Below are positions 23,025 to 33,853 of a stretch of 64,000 nt of DNA, one piece after another. The stretch's first letter is position 1. The number at the start of each line of letters is the position of its first letter. Below the pieces are notes generated by a model. The model did no database searches. It saw nothing but the letters and a program-made list of their open reading frames with translations, and was not told the origin of the DNA. The position numbers and the translations under genes were made by a program. The DNA comes from Pegoplata infirma. Its lineage: Eukaryota; Arthropoda; Insecta; Diptera; Anthomyiidae. Where the stretch lies: contig OY992540.1 of NCBI GenBank assembly GCA_963921195.1, positions 130,510,671-130,574,670 on the forward strand, read 5' to 3'.

Positions 23025-23636
23025 TAACCCCCTCATATGATATTTTATAGGTTACGAGTAAGGTATATAATATAGCATACCAGAAGATAATATATAAGGT
23101 ATACGAGTAGTGAAAAAGTAATTTGTATTACATTTACTCACGTGATTGTAAGTGAGTGTAAGTAGATCAAATATGCTCGTGAGTGTGTGTCGTTAGAAAT
23201 TTCCTGTCGTGAGCCCAGTTTAAACTTATGCATTTTTTTATAAAATAATTATTTTTTATGTAATTGTAATGCATTATGCATTTAATTATAAATAATGCAT
23301 TATTTCAAACTTTTAAATAATACATAATGTAACCAAATATAAGTCATCCATGATTTAATGTTTAGAAATAATAAATATGAAATACATTTTTTCCAATAAT
23401 CATGCATTACATAGCAAATTATTAGTAATGCATTATTTTTCACTTGAAAATAATACGTTGTGGAACAAATGTTTGGTAAGACATCCTAAAATAATGCTAC
23501 AAATAAGGTATATACATTACCTGGTAATGTGTTATATAATCACTACCCATTACCAAAGTTTTGCTGGGAAATAATAATTTTTACTTTATAATGTTATTAA
23601 ATACATGTTACAGATAAAAACTAACAAATATGGTAG

Positions 23637-24002
23637 CCCTAGTAAAAATATTATGCTAATTTTACTGAATAGATCTAATTTGATCCGTAAAATGGTTGTA
23701 TCAAATAATATCTAATTGTATTACTTTAGATCAAAAAATATAAAAATTGATACAATTTGATCCTGAATTTGGTCAAATCTAATTAGATCAAATTGGTCTT
23801 AAAATATCAATTTTTATATAATTTGATGAGCAAAACCAAAATACGAATCTAATCATATATGGAGCAATATCTAACCATATAAAGTGGATCAACCGTATCA
23901 AAGTGATAGATACAATTTTATATAAATTTATACGGAAGCATATTAACTCATATAAGATTGTATTAAATTATATATGATTAGACCAGAAAATTTTTACTCG
24001 GG
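23637..24002. mobile_element. CCCTAGTAAAAAT element, copy 1
   Basis: 366 bp from CCCTAGTAAAAATATT to ATTTTTACTCGGG. The interior is made of 'taatttgatc' and 'atatgatta' palindromic words. The same 366-bp segment recurs in the same orientation at 25563-25928. Half-elements with the same TTTTTACTCGGG end are near 19060 and 28744. Confidence 0.7.
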
Positions 24003-24740
24003 AGTCTAGCTTTTTTTGAATTTGGCGTGGGTAGTTATATATTTTCCGCGGATTTCAAAAAAAAATGTGTTTTTGTTCTCTATTTATTGTTGACCTGTGT
24101 TGATTATTTATGTTGTAGGTTTTTGTTTGGCTAAAGGTCATAAAAATTAAAATAAAAATCTGCAAATTTTGTATTTTTAATTTTGTTTTTTTATTATTTC
24201 CAATATTTCTACCAACTTCGTTGGTCATCTTCATGGGATCTACAAAATACATTTAAACAATTAACATTTTTAACATCACAACAAAATGTGTTTTTCTTTG
24301 ATAATTTAGCTAATATGGAAAAAAATGTTGTGTATTGTACTATACCAAGTGTAAAACACAAATTCTGTAAATTTTTAGAGAAATAGGGCATCTTTAACCC
24401 CTTTTCATCGAGGTGAAATGACAAATTTGGGACATTACATATCTCTATAATACAAGATATCTGCGTATATCCGATTTCTCAAAAGTTACAGAATTTATAT
24501 TTTACGCTTCGTTCCGTACAACAAAGAACAAATTTTCCCATATTTGCTAAATTATTGTGAAAAAAACGCATTTTATTTGGAATTCGCGGAAATTTTATCA
24601 CTACCGGCGAAAAATAAAAAAAAATCTTGACTACCATATCTGCTATTTTTAATCGTAATCACGTCTTCAATATTATCATAAAGTAAAATTTATTTTTTTT
24701 TATTTTTTTGCATTAAAATTTAGAAAATTTTGAAATTCTG
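24003..24740. other. Central part of the 19124-25996 foldback
   Basis: AT-rich sequence between the arms; the overlapping small open frames on both strands at 24055-24424 look random. Nothing else was recognised. Confidence 0.4.
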
Positions 24741-24784
24741 GCTTTAAAAACCATACAATGGTCTGGGGCATGTATGCGTAAAAT

Positions 24785-25335
24785 CCCAGGCAGAAATTGA
24801 TGATGGTACAAAAAATAAAGCACTTTAAAAGTACTATTTTCCAAACGCTCTGAAGACGCTTTGTTTAATCAACTCAAAAGTGCTTTTACAGCACCTTTTT
24901 ACTAATTAAAAAAATGGTTTATAACTTCCACCCATAATGTAGAATACATAATAATTGTACCATTCCAATAAGGGGAATGCGGCACCACACATCCTCTCTG
25001 TTAACAAAAGAAAGCACGGGAAAACATTATGAAGTCCTATTGTGTGAACTCAATTATATTTTTACTCTATTGTAAGAAAATATATAAAAAATATAATTTA
25101 AAAAATCTACAATTTCAAATAAAATTAGCATAAAGCATCTTTAAACCACATAATTTTTAGTCATCCGAATGCTTTTAGAGCGCTTTGAAAATCAATCATA
25201 TGAGCGTTTAACGACGTTATCATTCGGACGTTTTGAGAGCACTCTAAAAGCAATAACCATGACGTTTTGGAAACGCTTGTACCACCATCTAGAGTACTTT
25301 TAAAAAGCTTTGATGATTGTATTTTTCTGTCTGGG
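24785..25335. mobile_element. CCCAGGCAG element, complete
   Basis: Starts CCCAGGCAGAAATTGATGAT and ends TTTTTCTGTCTGGG. It interrupts the right arm of the big foldback; the intact left arm (19431-19460) shows the empty site. The conserved interior 'cttttagagcgctttga' and 'atcattcggacgttttgag' is shared with 16460-17926. No coding frame. Confidence 0.75.
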
Positions 25336-25562
25336 ATGCTTCTTTTTTATCCGATTTTAATTTTATTAGTCTTTTTGGAAAGGTAATTTAATACCATTTT
25401 CATATTATTTCACAAAAAATATCAAATACCAATAATTTTCCAAAAACTAGAAAAAAAAGAGTTTTTCGTTCATATAAGAATGCCCCAAAATTTCAATCCA
25501 TTTTCGGCACGAGTTATTTTTATCCGACTGTCCCCAAATTTTGGCTCACTCATTTTTAGAAA

Positions 25563-25928
25563 CCCTAGTAAAAACATTATGCTAATTTTACTAAATAGAT
25601 CTAATTTGATCCGTAAAATGGTTGTATCAAATAATATCTAATTGTATTACTTTAGATCAAAAAATATAAAAATTGATACAATTTGATCCTGAATTTGGTC
25701 AAATCTAATTAGATCAAATTGATCTTATAATATCTATTTTTATATAATTTGATGAGCAAAACCAAAATACGAATCTAATCATATATGGAGCAATATCTAA
25801 CCATATAAAGTGGATCAACCGTATCAAAGTGATAGATAAAATTTTATATAAATTTATACGGAAGCATATTAACTCATATAAGATTGTATCAAATTATATA
25901 TGATTAGACCAGAAAATTTTTACTCGGG
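25563..25928. mobile_element. CCCTAGTAAAAAT element, copy 2
   Basis: Same length and orientation as copy 1, with only scattered substitutions seen by eye. It splits the foldback arm between 'catttttagaaa' and 'tactaaag'; the opposite arm reads 'tttttagatactaaa', consistent with a 2-bp TA target site. Confidence 0.7.
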
Positions 25929-26050
25929 TACTAAAGAATAATATAGGACCCTACCAGATATAAAAAGATGATTTTCGTTTTTAAGGACACCTCTAATGAT
26001 TATACATCGCGTGAGATATTTTAAAAATTTTTTAAACGCAGTCATATGTA

Positions 26051-26981
26051 CCTGACTAAAAATAAATATACAGGTCCATACATAATTTGAAATTGAGCCA
26101 TATATAATTTAATATGTCCCAACAAATATTTGGATAAAATAAGATGATGAAATTGGTTGAAAAAATAGCTCAAAATTTGTTATATTAGATTAAATATGAT
26201 CGTTTTTGATCCGAATATTGGGTTTATCTAATTTGATATAATTGTATATAATTTTATATCATAAGATAAAATATGTAGAATTTTTCAGAAAATATTTTTT
26301 TAATCTCATAATTTTCAAATTTATCCCAAGTTTTTTCGGGTAATGCTAAAAAAATTGCAAAAAAAAATGGTGTCCGGGACTTAGAAAAAAAAAAAATCGA
26401 AATATAAAAAAAAAAATTCTTAATTGGTAATTAATTTTTACTTCAAAACGCAAAAAATGTACCAAAAATATTTTTTATCCAGGACTTAGAAAATTCTACA
26501 AAACTTTTTCAGGACTTGTAAAATTTTTCCAAATTTGGCTAAATTTTTTTTTTTTAATCATTTTTATGAAATTCTTAACTCCAAAACGCAAAAATTATTT
26601 GTGTCTGGAAATTTTACACAATTTTCTCGGGACTTAGAAAACTTTTTTCCCCCGATTCGGCACCATATATATATATATATATCTTCTCTTGTACGAGGTC
26701 AGACATGGAGTTGTATATCATATATTTATTTATCTAATCTTGTATTAGGTCATTCATGGAGTCATATAAAATATTATATGCAATATCTAATTTAATAAAG
26801 CTTCATATATTGTATGTGGAGCAACACATGATTCGATATCCTTTTATATGGCACCATATTAAATTCTGGATGTAAAACTTAATACAAGATACATTTACAT
26901 ATAATTATGTAAAGTACTGTTTATGGCCATATATAAATATATTAAATAATATGTTACTATATCTAAACTTTTTTAGTCGGG
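26051..26981. mobile_element. Possible CCTGACTAAAAAT/TTTTTAGTCGGG element
   Basis: The two ends are imperfect complements and resemble the CCC(T/G)AGTAAAAAT family. The interior is rich in 'atatataa', including an (AT)n run at 26663-26682. The small frame at 26535-26795 is compositional. Confidence 0.4.
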
Positions 26982-27081
26982 ACTATATGTTTCCATTTAA
27001 CCAACAATTTTCTAAGTTTTTTAAGCAAAGTATAAGAAACTTTTTAAAATGTTCCTAAACATGTCCTTGTTAGGGTTATGT

Positions 27082-28412
27082 CCCAGCAAAAACATGGTAA
27101 TGAGTGGTGAAAAGTAATCATTACCAAGTACATTATTTATAATGAGTACCCATTACCATTAACATTATTTTAAGCCCAAAAGTAACTACTTCTCAGTAAT
27201 ATGTTATAAAAGCACCTCTAAGTAATAATATCTTCTTGCACTTGCAGTTTTTAACCTTTACAATTCAATTAACTTAAAAAGTACTCAAAAACTTAATAAA
27301 ATTTACGCAATTTTTAAGTTTTAGTAAAAACAAGTTAAATTTTAAAAGATTTAATTAACTAATTATTTTACTTCTTATTGGTAATTGGTTTTTACTAGGG
27401 CTGCCAATACCGGACCGGTATTAGAAAATCGGTATTTCGATATTGGGAAATTTTCAATACCGAATTTTCGGTATTTTCGGTATTCATAAAAAAAATATTT
27501 TTTAAATCATTTCATAGATTTATTTACTTAAAAAGTGTGTCCTTGAAGTCCTCAAAGTGTTTCAAAAAAATACCAACAATAGTTCGTCAAGTTTTTCAAG
27601 TCTCAAAAATGGTGGTGAAAATCTACTGCACAATAACACATTTTTCTTAAAATTTTAATAAATTTTTTTTGATTTTTCCCTCTTTCCATTAAAGCAAAAA
27701 TTGAAGTAAAATTACCTTGCTAAAATTTTGTATATGAGTTGAAGTGAGTTAAACCTTAAAGCTAACGCAAAACAGTTGACAAAAATATTGGATTTTAACC
27801 GTTTCCTGCATTTTAATTGTCCCTTGTAAAATTATATAAATGGTATGTGTATTATTATTTATTATTTTTTTGATTTTTATTGAGAAACAAAATTTCATAA
27901 GCACTCCAAAATAATTGTTTGACGAAAAAATCGCGCCACCACTTCGAATAACAATAACTTTTATATTTAAAAATCAGAGTTGTATTATAAAAGGTATGTC
28001 GAAATCATACTTTTTTTTGGAAACTACGGAAATTTTGCAATAAACTGATAACACAAAAAATATTTTCTTGAATTTTTTTTGGAAATCGTCATATAAATTT
28101 TTACTAAAATGAGAAAAAAGTTGTATGCAATACCGAAATCGAAATTGACTAAAAATCGGTATTTCGAATTTGAAAAAAGGCCTCGAATTTCGACGAATTC
28201 GGTATTACCGAATTCGGTATTGGCAGCCCTAGTTTTTACTCCTTATTTGTAATCCGAGGCAGTAACTACTTATTTATCTCCATACTCTTCACTAGTTATT
28301 TTTGTCTCACGCCCTTGTTAAAATAATTAGTGTTTCATTCAATAAGTAAGTACTTATTAACATCTGTTTCGGATTACAAAACCCATTACTAGTAATGCCA
28401 ATTTTTGCTGGG
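27082..28412. mobile_element. CCCAGCAAAAA element, split by a hAT-type MITE
   Basis: Starts CCCAGCAAAAACATGGTAAT and ends TAATGCCAATTTTTGCTGGG. The outer arms carry 'taatgagtacccattacc'-type palindromes, as in the other CCCAGCAAAAC copies. Positions 27396-28231 are a later insertion. Target duplication not resolved. Confidence 0.7.
27396..28231. mobile_element. TAGGGCTGCCAAT hAT-type MITE
   Basis: Ends TAGGGCTGCCAATACCG and CGGTATTGGCAGCCCTA are perfect complements within a perfect 8-bp duplication GTTTTTAC (27388-27395 and 28232-28239). The ends carry 'ggtattcggtatt' repeats in inverted orientation. The interior has no long frame. Both the end (YARNG) and the target (nTnnnnAn) fit hAT. Confidence 0.88.
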
Positions 28413-28750
28413 GTATATCACCTATCTAGTTCGAAGCGTACCCAAACATTTTTTTTGTTTTTGAAAATTATATGTTTGGTGAATGTACCGTTGACCTGTG
28501 GTGTATCTCAACCCAAACCAAAAACCACCAGAATTTTATATGTTTTTATGCAATTAGATCTATGCAATTAGAACCAATATATGGCAATGTCTGGTCAAAA
28601 CTCGGATGAAATCAAATCATATTTTATACAATTTGTTCTTTTTTAATGCAAAAACATCAACCATTATTCGGATCAAATTGCGTATAAATATATATTGTGT
28701 TACATATCATTATATATTGCATCATATAAAAATTTTTACTCGGGAAACAC
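28413..28750. other. Gene-free spacer with a CTCGGG half-element
   Basis: AT-rich. It ends with 'ataaaaatttttactcggg' (28727-28744), the terminus of the CCCTAGTAAAAAT family without a matching left end. Confidence 0.45.
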
Positions 28751-29242
28751 GAACTGGATAATATACCTCTGAAAATACAAAGTAAATGTAGTAAAACTGC
28801 ATTTACAGTTTTTCATTTCGTGATTCTGTTTCCTTTTAAAAGAACTTCAAAGTTTTAGAGGATTAATTTTTGTAAAATATTTTTTTAAATATTTGTACTA
28901 GGATGCCACAAGTGATAGCAAATGAAAGAAGAGGACCTCCGCTAGTTTTCTCATTTTATTATTTTGACATATCGGAAAAAAGGAGGTACTTAATATATTT
29001 TCCAAACTTTATCCTTAAAAATCACTTAAAATTTTTAACAAAATATGTTGATAAATTTTTGAAACGACATTATTAACATAATTTTTTTTTTATATGGCAA
29101 AATAAAAAATGGAAAAATTACAAAATGTCATCCTTTAAAAATTTTAAGTCCTTTTAAAAGGAAACAGGATCACAAAATGAAAAACTGTAAATGCAGTTAT
29201 ACTCCACTTGATCTCTACATTCGGACGTATATCATCCGGTTC
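28751..29242. mobile_element. Palindromic MITE, GAACTGGATAATATAC ends
   Basis: The left arm 'gaactggataatatac...aaaactgcatttacagtttttcat' is answered by 'atgaaaaactgtaaatgcagtt...gtatatcatccggttc'. Pairing runs over about 110 bp each side. The centre contains 'acatatcggaaaaaaggagg'. No coding content. Confidence 0.65.
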
Positions 29243-29358
29243 ATGCTTAATAAAATAATTTTTGTTTGTTGTTTTTAATAGTTAAAGTTTTAATGATTTT
29301 ATGATTTTATGACAGACTTTTTTGTTTGAGTGTACATAAAGGAATTATAAATATATAC

Positions 29359-29668
29359 CTTCTGGCAGTTGGTGTTGCTGATGTTGTTGTTGTTGTGTAT
29401 GAAGTGTTATGGCGGTCAAAGTTTCCGGTAAAACAGATGATTGTTGTTGTTGTGCTAGTGGTTGTATTTGTTCTTGTTTATGTTCCGAATCACACATATT
29501 GCATGGAGTCAGTGAATGCAAGCGTAAAAGTACTACTTTAGTGTCTATCGTTGTTGGTGTTGTTGTTGTTGCTGTTGTTATTGTTGATTTAATTAACGTT
29601 ATGTTAAAAGTTGACGTCAAATATACAAACACACATAGACAAATGTGCACTTTAACACAATTACTCAC
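29359..29668 (-). CDS. Candidate host coding exon, Q/H-rich, partial
   Basis: On the minus strand an open frame of about 103 codons runs to a splice-donor-like junction CAGAAG|GTATAT at 29359/29358, leaving a phase-1 end. It has a hydrophobic stretch near its beginning (CLCVFVYLTSTFNI), a Thr-rich part (TTATTTTPTT), a CNMC pair and Gln/His runs (LAQQQQSS, QQQQHQQHQLPEG). Such CAA/CAG runs are common in fly coding exons. The frame opens at GTG rather than ATG, with a TGA nine bases upstream, so the true start or acceptor is not visible. The GTGAGT at 29663-29668 is itself a perfect donor sequence. The Val/Cys-rich plus-strand frame (29409-29672) is the shadow of the same repeats. It is the only host-gene candidate found, and it is weak. 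Confidence 0.28.
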
Positions 29669-29859
29669 GTGAATTCACGGTAATAACCATTAAAGAAAAC
29701 AATAACGAGAAATTGTTTGGTCTTCTTAAAATGTCGTTATAAATTTTTTAAATATTGTTTTTTTTTTCTTAATTTCTTTCGACGTTTAACTTTTAATTTC
29801 AATACCCGGTGAAAAATGTTCAATTTTATATTCGAAAACGTCGAGGTCGAGAAAGTTGC

Positions 29860-29937
29860 TTTTTATGGGTACCAAGTCCAAACATGGACCGATTGGATCT
29901 ATCTTTCATTAGATCTTTAATTAGTGTAGAAAACAGT
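29860..29937 (+). repeat. Fragment of the GTCGGTCAGGACCGAC element
   Basis: 'ccaagtccaaacatggaccgattggatctatctttcattagatcttta' matches the start of the element at 53787-54577 without its hairpin head. Confidence 0.6.
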
Positions 29938-29989
29938 GGTGCCCATCAGTATCGGTGACCACCAATAATTCGTGTAAACAACCGGTGAC

Positions 29990-30142
29990 CAACGACGTAT
30001 TCAGGGGGGGGGGCCAACAACAACAACAAAAATATATTTTTTTTTATATGTATTGGAAAACACAAATCTCACGAAAAGAACAACCATTTTTTTTTTGTTG
30101 TTGTTGTTGGGCCCTGAAAAAACAATCCTGCATACGCCAATG
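29990..30142. mobile_element. Tiny hAT-type MITE, CAACGACGTATTCAGG end
   Basis: Only 153 bp. Ends CAACGACGTATTCAGG and CCTGCATACGCCAATG; flanking CCGGTGAC (29982-29989) and CCGCTGAC (30143-30150) form an 8-bp duplication with one mismatch. The arms are GGGGGCC plus CAACAACAACAA against TTGTTGTTGTTGGGCC. The ends match the 46069-53291 and 49995-52022 elements. Confidence 0.75.
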
Positions 30143-30150
30143 CCGCTGAC

Positions 30151-30488
30151 TAAACCAAATGTATGAAGATGTCAGCGATTGTATAAAGGGAGAGACTGGA
30201 AAGTTTTGAGTTTTTGAAAATTGTAAAAAAAATTAAAAAAATATTTTGGATCAAAATTTTGAAAATTGTTAAAAATTGTTAAAAAATCTGATTAATTTTT
30301 ATTTAAAAATAAAAATTATTTTATCCGACCTTTAAAATATAATATTTTGAGTAGGTTCATTCTAGCTCGAGGTCATTATTTTCTTTACTTATTAAAACCA
30401 TAATATTCTCATAGAATAATTTTCAAGAAAATTATATTTCTGTTATAAATTTATTTATGTTGGTAATTTTTGCAAGACTTTATCGATA
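30151..30488. repeat. Dispersed repeat arm
   Basis: 30270-30400 ('tctgattaatttttattt...gagtaggttcattctagctcgaggtcatta') recurs in opposite orientation at 38290-38395 and partly at 34220-34256. No gene. Confidence 0.55.
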
Positions 30489-31360
30489 TGAGGCATTCCA
30501 CACCAAATGTCCAGCGAAAAAAACCAAGTGTACCGTAAACTTCTGAATTTGCATTGCGTTTTTGGGTTTTCAATTTTTAAAAACTGGGCTTAGGAGGCAT
30601 GGTCAAATATTGGAAAAATGGTCAAATTTGTGGCGAGTTGCCTTGTTTAAATATTTATCACACTAAAACGGAATGCACCACAATCTCAAAAATTTACATT
30701 CTTATATAGTTTTGTACGGGCTATCGATTAATTTTTTTTTTTTGGAAAATTATCAGAACCCGTTCTAAAATTTTCCATTTTTTAAAAAAAGTCAATTTAT
30801 CAAAAATCCGGCCACTTTTTTTTTTTTTTTAAATATTTTTTTTTTAAGTTTAGATTAAAACAAAAAAATTCAGAAACGCGTTTTTCGTTTTTTTGAGAAA
30901 ATCGCATTTAAATTTTATATTTTGTAACAATTTAGTAATTTGCTTGTATTTTCTTGTTTCAACAGAGCGTATGAGTAATATTTATGCAATTAATAATACT
31001 CATTCGCAACGTTAATACAAGAAATTACAAGCAAATTACAAAATTGTTATGAAATTTAAAATTCAAATGCGATTTTTTCGAAAAAAAAAACGAAAAACGT
31101 GTTTCTGTTTTTTTTTTGTGTGGATGAACTTAAAAAAAAAAAATTAAAAAATTGCCCGGATTTTTGATAAATTGACTTTTTTAAAAAATGGAAAATTTCA
31201 GAACGGGTTCCGAAAATTTTCCAAAAAAAAAAATTAATTAATTAATAAAAACCAAAAACGCAATTTTCTTAGTTCCATATATGGCTATCCAAACAACCTA
31301 CTCAGAAATTTACGGGACACATGTTTACCTGTAGCGGGACATTTGGTGTGGAATGCCTCA
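30489..31360. mobile_element. TGAGGCATTCCACACC foldback
   Basis: TGAGGCATTCCACACCAAAT to its complement ATTTGGTGTGGAATGCCTCA. The arms agree over about 400 bp ('gaaaattttccaaaaaa', 'tttgtaatttgcttgtattt'), with the centre near 30980. A right-arm relative lies at 49155-49685. The start resembles that of the 12253-14834 foldback (GGCATTCCA). Confidence 0.8.
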
Positions 31361-31428
31361 TATGTGAATCGGAATTTTTCAGACTCCATTGCCATGATTA
31401 TTTAGCAAAAAGTAAAAACCCTATTATA

Positions 31429-31860
31429 CACTCAAAAAAAAAACCTTGTAAACTTACAAGAAAAGTTTGTAACTTATTTTTTTGCTACCTCTTATTTGAC
31501 AAGAATTCCTTGTTATTTTACAAGCTTTTAACCAATAATTTTGTAATTTTACAAGCTTTTTACCAAAAAAATTGTAAATTTACATTTTTTTGACACGAAA
31601 AAACCTGCAAGGTTTCGTTATTTTACTAGATTTTTTGTTACCTCCTATTTTACTAGAATTCCTGGTAAAAATTATGAACTTTTTTGTAATTTTACAAGAT
31701 CTTTACCAATGAAATTGTAAATTTACAACTTTTTTGGCGAAATAAAACTTGCAAGAAATTCTCCTAAATTTTCTAATTTTTTGTAAAAATTTTGGATATT
31801 TGTAAAATTACAAGAAAAACTGTAAAATTACAAAAAAAAATGTAAATTTGAATCGAAAAT
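31429..31860. mobile_element. CACTCAAAA element, CTTGTAAA type, right end lost
   Basis: Begins CACTCAAAAAAAAAACCTTG after TA (31427-31428). It is made of 'cttgtaaatttacaag' palindromic words, as at 36656-37170. The right terminus (GAGTG-TA) was not found; it abuts the element that starts at 31863. Confidence 0.6.
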
Positions 31861-32387
31861 TACACCGCTCAACACTCATTTTCCGGTTGAATTCTGATGA
31901 TAAACTTTAGTAGACTTTGATCTCCTGATTCCAAATCTGTTCTCCAAATTTTCCCATCACGTCCAGATTTTTAGTTATTTACGGTTGAAAATGCGAAAAA
32001 TTACGATTTTTGCATTATTTGAAAGCCTGCACAGCAGCCATTCAGAGGAATACAAATCTGGTATAAAGCGCAAAAGTATAATTTGTCTATGGTCTCCACC
32101 ATAGAACACAATTTTTTTTCAAATTATTACGTTTTGTTGGGCTTTACTTGCGTTTTAAAATGATACTGTTAAAATGAGCATTTTTGTAAAATTTACCTTA
32201 GTTTTTTGATATTTTTCAAAGAAAAACTCCAAAAAAATAAATATTTTACAAGATGAAGCTATCTGTGTTATTTTTTATGTAAACCAGAAGATATCTTAAA
32301 TGGGTTTAAAAGTCTTAAGAAAGAATGAACTTTTGCCTAAATTTTGAGCTCATCGCAGTAAAGATTGATCATCTGTTTTTTGTTGTA

Positions 32388-32738
32388 CACTCAAAATAAA
32401 AAACTGGTAAAACGCCTGGTAAAATGCCTTGTAATCCCGTTCTACCAATATTTAACAATTTTCCTTGGTTTTTAACAAAAAATCTTGTACTTTGCTCAAA
32501 CGAGAACTGCAGTTTTATTGGTGATTTTACAAATTTATTTTCGTAATTGTATTCTACCATTTGGAAAGGTTTTTTTACGAAAAAAAACTGTAATTTTACA
32601 ACAAAGTTTTTATTACGAGGATTCTAGTTGATTTTCAAAAAAAAACTGTTTTTTTAAAAAAATTATGTTTTACGAGGATTTATGTTTTTTTTTTTGATTT
32701 TTTTTTTTTGGTAACTTTACAAGGTTTTTTTTTGAGTG
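32388..32738. mobile_element. TA-flanked CACTCAAAA element, short
   Basis: CACTCAAAATAAAAAACTGG to CCTTTTTTTTGAGTG region between TA (32386-32387) and TA (32739-32740). 351 bp, with 'ctggtaaaac' and 'ttttacaa' words. Its right flank was used as target by the neighbouring hAT-type element. Confidence 0.75.
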
Positions 32739-32743
32739 TAGAG

Positions 32744-33853
32744 TAGAGTGTCCCTTATTTTGGAAATGTTGGAAATCTTGAGACGGTACCCGCTCATTTT
32801 TTTCCTTTTGACTTAAAAATAACTCAGGAAAAATTTTACGCCCCTAGGACCACGCCTTCCCTACGCGACGGGCCCTTAAAGAGCGGGGCCTAAAAAATCA
32901 TTTTTCCATACAAACCAAAAAATTTTTTTTTTGATTTTTAATTTTTTTGTTATTATTTATTATATTACTTGGTTTGCTTATTCACAACAAAAAATTTGAT
33001 TTTGGTGGGATAAGTCTTTCAGCGCTAAAAAATTTTTCGCAAAAAAAAATTTTGAGCCGCCGGGGTCCTACAGTAAAAAATTTTTAAAAAATATTTTTTT
33101 TTAGTTTTGACCAGCAACGGTTTTAGCTGCTATGTTGCTTTAAATGATATATATTCATAAAAAAATATTTTTTGTATCTGTGACATCTTAATCGTGTTCT
33201 AAAAAAGGGTAAAAAATGCATTGATGATTTTTTTCGATACACGATAAAAATGTCACAAATATGAATAATATTTTTTTTGGAATATATATCATTAAAAACA
33301 ACATAAAAACTAAAACCATTGCTTTTCAAAACTAAAAAAAAATATTTTTTAAAAATTTTTTACCGTAGGATTCCTACGGCTCAAAATTTTTTTTTTCGAA
33401 AAAGATAAAGATGTCACAGATATGAATAATTTTTTTTTTGGAATATATATCATTTAAAGCAACATAGCAACTAAAACCGTTGCTGGTCAAAACTAAAAAA
33501 AAATATTTTTTAAAAATTTTTTACTGTAGGACCCCGGCCGCCCAAATTTTTTTTTTGCGAAAAATTTTTTAGCGCTGAAAGACTTATCCCTCCAAAATCA
33601 AATTTTTTGTCGTGAATAAGCAATCCAAGTAATATAATAATTAATAACAAAAAAATTAAAAATAAAAAAAAAATTTTTTTGGTTTGTATGGAAAAATGAT
33701 TTTTTAGGCCCCGCTCTTTAAGGCCCCGTCGCGTAGGGAAGGCGTGGTCCTAGGGGCGTAAAATTTTTCCTGAGTTATTTTTAAGTCAAAAGGAAAAAAA
33801 TGAGCGGGTACCGTCTCAAGATTTCCAACATTTCCAAAATAAGGGACACTCTA
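32744..33853. mobile_element. TAGAGTGTCCC hAT-type foldback, perfect 8-bp duplication
   Basis: Ends TAGAGTGTCCCTTATTTTGG and the complement ending GGGACACTCTA, flanked by GTGTAGAG on both sides (32736-32743 and 33854-33861). The arms pair almost completely, including a GC-rich stretch 'acgccttccctacgcgacgggccc' (32864-32890 against 33719-33750). The centre near 33240 shows further nested symmetry. No transposase frame. Confidence 0.88.

Larger units (their letters stand above)
19722..23034. mobile_element. 3.3 kb element with GAGGGGGTTAGAGCACAAGG ends
   Basis: Ends GAGGGGGTTAGAG and CTCTAACCCCCTC extend into a 30-plus bp inverted repeat. Comparison with the empty relative at 58405-58430 shows the insertion point, leaving ATAT (or ATATG) duplicated at 19718-19721 and 23035-23038. 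GAGCACAAGGGG occurs ten times: forward at 19732, 19902, 20905, 21493, 22547 and 22799; reverse at 19930, 21119, 22761 and 23013. The interior therefore looks built by repeated self-insertion. Three copies of a coding tail are included. Confidence 0.7.
19526..23568. mobile_element. CCCAGCAAAAC element, expanded by an insertion
   Basis: Starts CCCAGCAAAACTTAGATTAC and ends AAAGTTTTGCTGGG. The two outer parts (19526-19721 and 23035-23568) together equal the uninterrupted relatives at 48456-49154 and 57880-58612, including the 'aaggtataaaataag' and 'gtgagtgtaagtag' stretches. The flanks AAATAAAAA and AAATAATAA may be a 9-bp duplication. Non-autonomous. Confidence 0.8.
19124..25996. mobile_element. 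6.9 kb foldback with TTARAGGTGTCC ends
   Basis: The left arm (19124-19510) starts TTAAAGGTGTCC and the right arm ends GGACACCTCTAA. TGATTA flanks both sides (19118-19123 and 25997-26002), a candidate 6-bp duplication. The arms share 'cgcatacatgccccagacc', 'ggacaatcggataaaaataact' and 'gtagggtccta' phrases in inverse order. The right arm is split by elements at 24785-25335 and 25563-25928, and the left arm by 19526-23568. No coding frame belongs to the foldback itself. Superfamily not determined. Confidence 0.75.

Noticed and set aside
19124..25996. piggyBac assignment from a TTAA at the left end
   Set aside because: The right end reads CTAA, not TTAA, and TGATTA matches on both sides instead.
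29409..29672. 87-codon plus-strand frame with a Val-rich hydrophobic stretch
   Set aside because: The Val/Cys content is the complement of CAA/CAG-type runs; the minus-strand frame with a splice donor is more plausible, though weak itself.
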